From Candidatus Tariuqbacter arcticus (lineage in GTDB: Bacteria > Electryoneota > Tariuqbacteria > Tariuqbacterales > Tariuqbacteraceae), in contig JABMRZ010000223.1 of NCBI GenBank assembly GCA_013202315.1, positions 1-17,571 on the forward strand: a DNA stretch of 17,571 nucleotides, in the 5' to 3' direction. The notes below the pieces were generated by a model. It worked only from the letters and a program-made list of their open reading frames with translations, did not search any database and was not told the origin of the DNA. This document shows positions 15,201 to 17,571 of this stretch, piece by piece; position 1 is the first letter of the stretch, and every line of letters starts with the position of its first letter. Position numbers and translations under genes: made by a program.

Positions 15201-15256
15201 GCCAGGACTATGATGGTGAAGCGGCGGCGGTGGAGCGCTCGTTCGGTGATGTGCAT
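12221..15256 (-). CDS. RND (AcrB/HAE1-type) efflux permease
   Basis: Inner-membrane proton-driven pump of a tripartite efflux system; 1011 residues from the ATG at 15256 (AcrB: 1049). The RND pattern is clear: TM1 near 13-31, a large periplasmic loop, a TM block at about 335-490 with LGMLVDNAIVISENI, a second TM at about 520-540, a second periplasmic loop, and a last TM block at about 853-1006. In the proton-relay region Asp398 matches AcrB Asp407, but Asn399 replaces Asp408. In TM10, Asn922-Asp923 occupy the place of AcrB Lys940-Asn941, as in other AcrB-like subfamilies. Substrate is not predictable. The ATG overlaps the adaptor stop by one base (TGATG), with an AGGGAG-like site inside the adaptor gene. 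A TTG one codon earlier is less likely. No outer-membrane channel gene follows. Confidence 0.93.
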   Translation of the reverse strand: MHITERALHRRRFTIIVLAVLIANGMLGFLNMPRLEDPLIEMKEASVVVTYPGAAPEEIEDFILDPLEEHLMGLEDVEHVDSWAMDGASYSVVYYFDDADIDNAVDATIGALTEAEMEFPPGVLRTEVVRHRTDRVVAIQIAVSGDDYTYDQLENYAEEIKDELRRISEVRKTEIEGAQEREIRVSIDIDRLAAYGISPLDVADRIAAANVAIPAGKIELSRRKFNVNIGGDFDSIDDVRQTVIDVRGGIPIRLSDIAAVNMAHKDSTYWVRHNGRRAVFVTATQKEATNLIDLGNKARRVVREVSARFPQDVQVEIVFDQPDYVSKRLTSFANNLLYGGILVAIVVFILVGGRLAVVILLAIPLSIIIGIGGIYRYGLSFEQISISALILALGMLVDNAIVISENIQRRLDMGLDRFQAALKGTIEVSAAVTSATATTIAAFIPMMAMPGSSGMFIRSMPLTVAFTLASSLLVALIATPLISLLILRPSVGGGEHFFARGLRRIGDNYYPIVLKAALKKPALVIFATLLALAGSIGLFNSLGKEFFPKADKTTFPIEVRRPEGANLASVDSILRVIEAELIAEPGVAHTLANVGKGNPVVYYNMGRSREKDNYGQILVVMKSGLPQEETFALVDKYRRRWSDSPLARIEVKEFAQGPPIGAPIAIRVEGEDLKILTELTGQVEAILRDTPGAINIDNELTSGGGEIRVEVDRHRAGMLGVPQAYIARTLRMALSGETVTKFRLGDEDIEVVMRLPFSEPPKWETFSRIFIPNAAGTMIPLNELADPVISGTAPTIVHRDRKRNFTVRADIADGYFAAGITAELKPKLEAVNWPDGYSCIIEGETKERDESFSALFSAAVIAILVIYAILVLQFHSFIQPLVIFSALPMAFIGAILGLWVTGNNFGFLAFVGVESLIGIVINDAIVMLDFINKRLQMGYSRDEALLEAGKIRFVPILLTSITTIGGLMPLTILSGKMWAPMGWTIVGGLLFSTILTLIIVPVLFKLMVRVK

Positions 15257-16320
15257 CAATCGTCTCCCTTATGGAAGTTGACAACGGTTACCAAGTCGCC
15301 GTCCCGCACTCTGTCGATTCCTCCGCATACTACGAGGGCGCCTTTTTCGATACCGGACAGGATTTCCAGTTTATCTTCCACCGGTTTTCCGAGGTAGATA
15401 GTGGTCTTGATGACATCGCCTTTGTGGGGGCGGAAGCGGTAGCAGGAGGCTTCGCCGTCGGAGGTTATTTTTACGGCTTCGGGGGGGATGGTAAGGATAG
15501 CTTCCGGTTCGCCGGCGAATATTTTAACTTTGACCGCCATTCCGGGTAGCCAGCCGGGGGAATTCACGCATTCGACTTCGACCGGCATTATCCCTTTGTA
15601 GAAGTCTCCGGAGGAGGGGAGGGCGGTGACTTCGCCGGGGATTATCCGTTCCGGTTGGGTGAGGAGGGCGATTTCGGCGGGGTCGCCTATTCTAATTGCG
15701 GCGATGTATCTTTCGGGGACGCCGACGGTCATTTGCAGGGTGTCGGCGTTGACTAATTGATAGACGGGCGCGCCGGGCGGGACTATCTGCCCGGCTTCGA
15801 TGAATCGTTCGGTGACGCTGCCATCGAAGGGGGCGGTGATGATGCCGTGATCCAGGGCGAATTGCGCTGCATTCAGCGCCGCTTCGGCTAACGCCAAGCC
15901 TGTTTGCGCATCGTTGAATTTTTCCATTGGTAGGGAACCACTTTGGTGAAGGGATTTTGCGCGGTCGCAGTCCCGCTTAGCTTTGAAGCAGGCGGCTTGA
16001 GCACGGTCGAATTCGGCTTGAAGAGCGCGGTTGTCGAGGGTGGCTAAAGTGTCGCCTTTGTGAACTTCATCACCCATTTGGTAATCTGCCGATTCGACAT
16101 ATCCGCCTTGCAGGAAGGAGAGGGCGGCGCGGTGTTTAGCTTGAATAGCGGCAGGCGCTTCGATTTTTCGGGTTAGATTCTGGATTTCCACTTTACCCAC
16201 CGTAATCTTGGCGGGTTCAGGTGGCGGGGGTTCGATGTTGTCTTCACTTCCGCAGCCGGCAATCAGGATGAAGCAGGTTGACAATAGAGCGAGTGTGATT
16301 ATAAGATAGTGTTGTTTCAT
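15256..16320 (-). CDS. RND efflux periplasmic adaptor, lipoprotein (HlyD/AcrA family)
   Basis: A 354-residue adaptor linking the inner-membrane pump to an outer-membrane channel. It has a lipoprotein signal peptide with lipobox LIAG-Cys23 and a proline-rich stretch (PPPPEP, 31-36). The split lipoyl domain lies at about 64-97 (SFLQGGYVESADYQMGDEVHKGD, shown across two strands) and 158-190, and the alpha-helical hairpin at about 98-156. Beta-barrel and membrane-proximal domains follow. Length and order fit AcrA/MexA-type proteins. The stop TGA overlaps the pump ATG by one base, so translation is coupled. Transcription probably begins in the 132-bp gap after mnmA. Confidence 0.92.
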   Translation of the reverse strand: MKQHYLIITLALLSTCFILIAGCGSEDNIEPPPPEPAKITVGKVEIQNLTRKIEAPAAIQAKHRAALSFLQGGYVESADYQMGDEVHKGDTLATLDNRALQAEFDRAQAACFKAKRDCDRAKSLHQSGSLPMEKFNDAQTGLALAEAALNAAQFALDHGIITAPFDGSVTERFIEAGQIVPPGAPVYQLVNADTLQMTVGVPERYIAAIRIGDPAEIALLTQPERIIPGEVTALPSSGDFYKGIMPVEVECVNSPGWLPGMAVKVKIFAGEPEAILTIPPEAVKITSDGEASCYRFRPHKGDVIKTTIYLGKPVEDKLEILSGIEKGALVVCGGIDRVRDGDLVTVVNFHKGDD

Positions 16321-16422
16321 AATCCTTAAATATCCTTGTGCGTTGTGTAAACTGAAATGTATAGTATAGATATTGTTATTTATGTACTTATAAAAAACAA
16401 TAACAATAACAACCCTTATGAA

Positions 16423-16451
16423 ATATAGGTCAGCTTATTAAAAGCCGTCAA
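16423..16451 (-). promoter_or_regulatory. candidate promoter of the RND operon
   Basis: On the minus strand TTGACG (16451-16446) is followed by a 17-bp spacer and CTATAT (16428-16423), just after the mnmA stop and about 100 bp before the adaptor ATG. The match is moderate and the leader is AT-rich with AAC/AAT triplet repeats (about 16398-16412), so other sites are possible. No operator or local regulator gene was recognised. Confidence 0.3.
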
Positions 16452-16452
16452 A

Positions 16453-17529
16453 TCACTCTGTAATCCTTTCTATAACTCCGCCGCCCAGAATTCTGTCGCC
16501 CTGGTAAACTACCGCCGATTGACCGGAAGTCGGCGCTTCAACCCCTTCGGGGAAATGAATCGTCATTCGGTTATCGCCTTGGGGGGCGACAATCGCTTCC
16601 CCGCCGGGGTCTCGATAGCGGATTTTCACCACTGCACGAACTACTTTTTGAGGAATCGGATGAACCAGCCAGTTGACCTTGTCAACTTCGATATTGTGGG
16701 AGCTCATTTCTTCTTTGGGCGCTACATATAATCTGTTTTCCATTGGATCAATACGCTTGACATACATCGGCTGCAGCCACCCCCCGCCCAATCCTTTCCG
16801 CTGTCCGATGGTGTAATGGATGTATCCTTTATGGATTCCGACCACTTTGCCATCGAGGTCAAGGATATCTCCTTCACCTGCATTCACACCCGCATTTACA
16901 AGGAACTTCCTATAATCGTCATCCGGGATAAAACAGATTTCCTGGCTTTCGGCTCTGGAAGCGGCTTGTAGACCCAATTTCACCGCTTCGGCTCGGACAT
17001 CATCTTTACTCATCTCCCCCAAGGGGAAGATAGTCTGTTCCAATTTCTCACGATGAATCCCCCACAGCGCGTATGATTGGTCTTTCCTGAGGTTAGTCGA
17101 CCTGAATAGCCCCGCTCCATCATCGGTTCTCATCGTCCGAGCGTAATGCCCGGTGGCGATGAAATTTAAACCAAACTTCCGCATCATATCCCATAAGACT
17201 CCCCATTTTATTAAAGCGTTGCATCGCACGCAGGGATTCGGCGTCCTGCCCGCTCGGTATTCCCGAATGAAATCGTCGATGATGTATCGTTCAAAATCCG
17301 TCCCAAGATTCAGAGTTTGATGTTGGAATCCCAATTCCTTCGCCACTGACTTGGCATCATCAACATCCTGCTGGGAACAGCATCCGCGCGCCGGATAATT
17401 CACTCCCGGCGGATTATCCCATAATTTCATCGTAACACCTACGACTTTGAAACCGGATTCTAATAGTTTCGCCGCCGCCACCGATGAATCCACCCCGCCC
17501 GACATCGCTATGAGCGCCGATTTACTCAT
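16453..17529 (-). CDS. mnmA: tRNA-specific 2-thiouridylase MnmA
   Basis: Uses ATP and relayed persulfide sulfur to make 2-thiouridine at wobble U34 of tRNA Lys, Glu and Gln; cytosolic. The product has 358 residues (E. coli: 368). Visible are the PP-loop SGGVDSS (10-16), the GVTMKLWDN region (31-39), Cys100 in NPCVRCN and Cys199 in ESQEICFIPDDDYRKF. The last two are the catalytic cysteine pair (Cys102 and Cys199 in E. coli). GHYAR (127-131), YTIGQRKGLG (239-248) and a complete C-terminal beta-barrel follow. The ATG at 17529 begins directly before the PP-loop, as usual. Only 42 bp upstream are in the window, so its promoter and possible upstream sulfur-relay genes cannot be seen. Composition is like metH and the RND genes. 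Confidence 0.96.
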   Translation of the reverse strand: MSKSALIAMSGGVDSSVAAAKLLESGFKVVGVTMKLWDNPPGVNYPARGCCSQQDVDDAKSVAKELGFQHQTLNLGTDFERYIIDDFIREYRAGRTPNPCVRCNALIKWGVLWDMMRKFGLNFIATGHYARTMRTDDGAGLFRSTNLRKDQSYALWGIHREKLEQTIFPLGEMSKDDVRAEAVKLGLQAASRAESQEICFIPDDDYRKFLVNAGVNAGEGDILDLDGKVVGIHKGYIHYTIGQRKGLGGGWLQPMYVKRIDPMENRLYVAPKEEMSSHNIEVDKVNWLVHPIPQKVVRAVVKIRYRDPGGEAIVAPQGDNRMTIHFPEGVEAPTSGQSAVVYQGDRILGGGVIERITE

Positions 17530-17571
17530 AATCGTTTTACTCTTGAAAATAGCGATCAGTATGCATTCCCA

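Overview
The window (17.6 kb) looks like a chromosomal segment of a bacterium from the FCB superphylum or a neighbouring uncultured candidate phylum. The clues are a C-terminal type IX secretion (T9SS, Por) sorting domain with its YQNYPNPFN motif, a membrane-anchored FG-GAP/VCBS-like protein, a MetH without an activation domain, and intergenic DNA rich in short tandem repeats and palindromes. This placement is an inference; no rRNA or marker gene fixes the lineage. Most genes have mixed composition (one metH line of 60 nt counts 53% G+C). Two stretches are clearly AT-rich: the gene at 1693-2802 (a line at 2101 counts 23%) and the two-gene island at about 10130-12195 (a line at 10561 counts 33%).

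Layout. 1-230 is intergenic and made largely of short tandem repeats. On the minus strand, in transcription order, follow metH (5290-2885), an AT-rich anchored FG-GAP-like protein (2802-1693) and selA (1646-231). The 430-bp gap 5291-5720 is a repeat nest. It holds a 144-bp MITE-like element with imperfect terminal inverted repeats, enclosing two perfect hairpins whose six-base loops are exact complements. A second, 157-bp inverted-repeat element lies beside it. A very long minus-strand gene (9542-5721) encodes a TPR domain followed by three complete GT4-type glycosyltransferase domains. Next to it is an orphaned T9SS sorting domain (9777-10106) with no visible start or cargo domain.

The plus-strand AT-rich island (10130-12195) carries an HD-domain nucleotide-hydrolase-like gene, overlapped by four bases by a small YwgA-like gene. 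It has its own promoter-like sequences. It ends 25 bp from a convergent RND efflux operon (lipoprotein adaptor 16320-15256, then pump 15256-12221), which lies downstream of mnmA (17529-16453).

How the genes work together. MetH (methionine synthesis), SelA (selenocysteinyl-tRNA synthesis) and MnmA (tRNA 2-thiolation) are housekeeping functions. The triple glycosyltransferase is probably for surface polysaccharide or glycoprotein. The RND adaptor and pump form a tripartite efflux system lacking a local outer-membrane channel gene. The HD plus YwgA-like pair is a compact, recently acquired-looking module of unknown role; dNTP hydrolysis in a defence or toxin-antitoxin-like setting is the most interesting possibility. 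No tRNA, rRNA, CRISPR array or transposase gene was seen.
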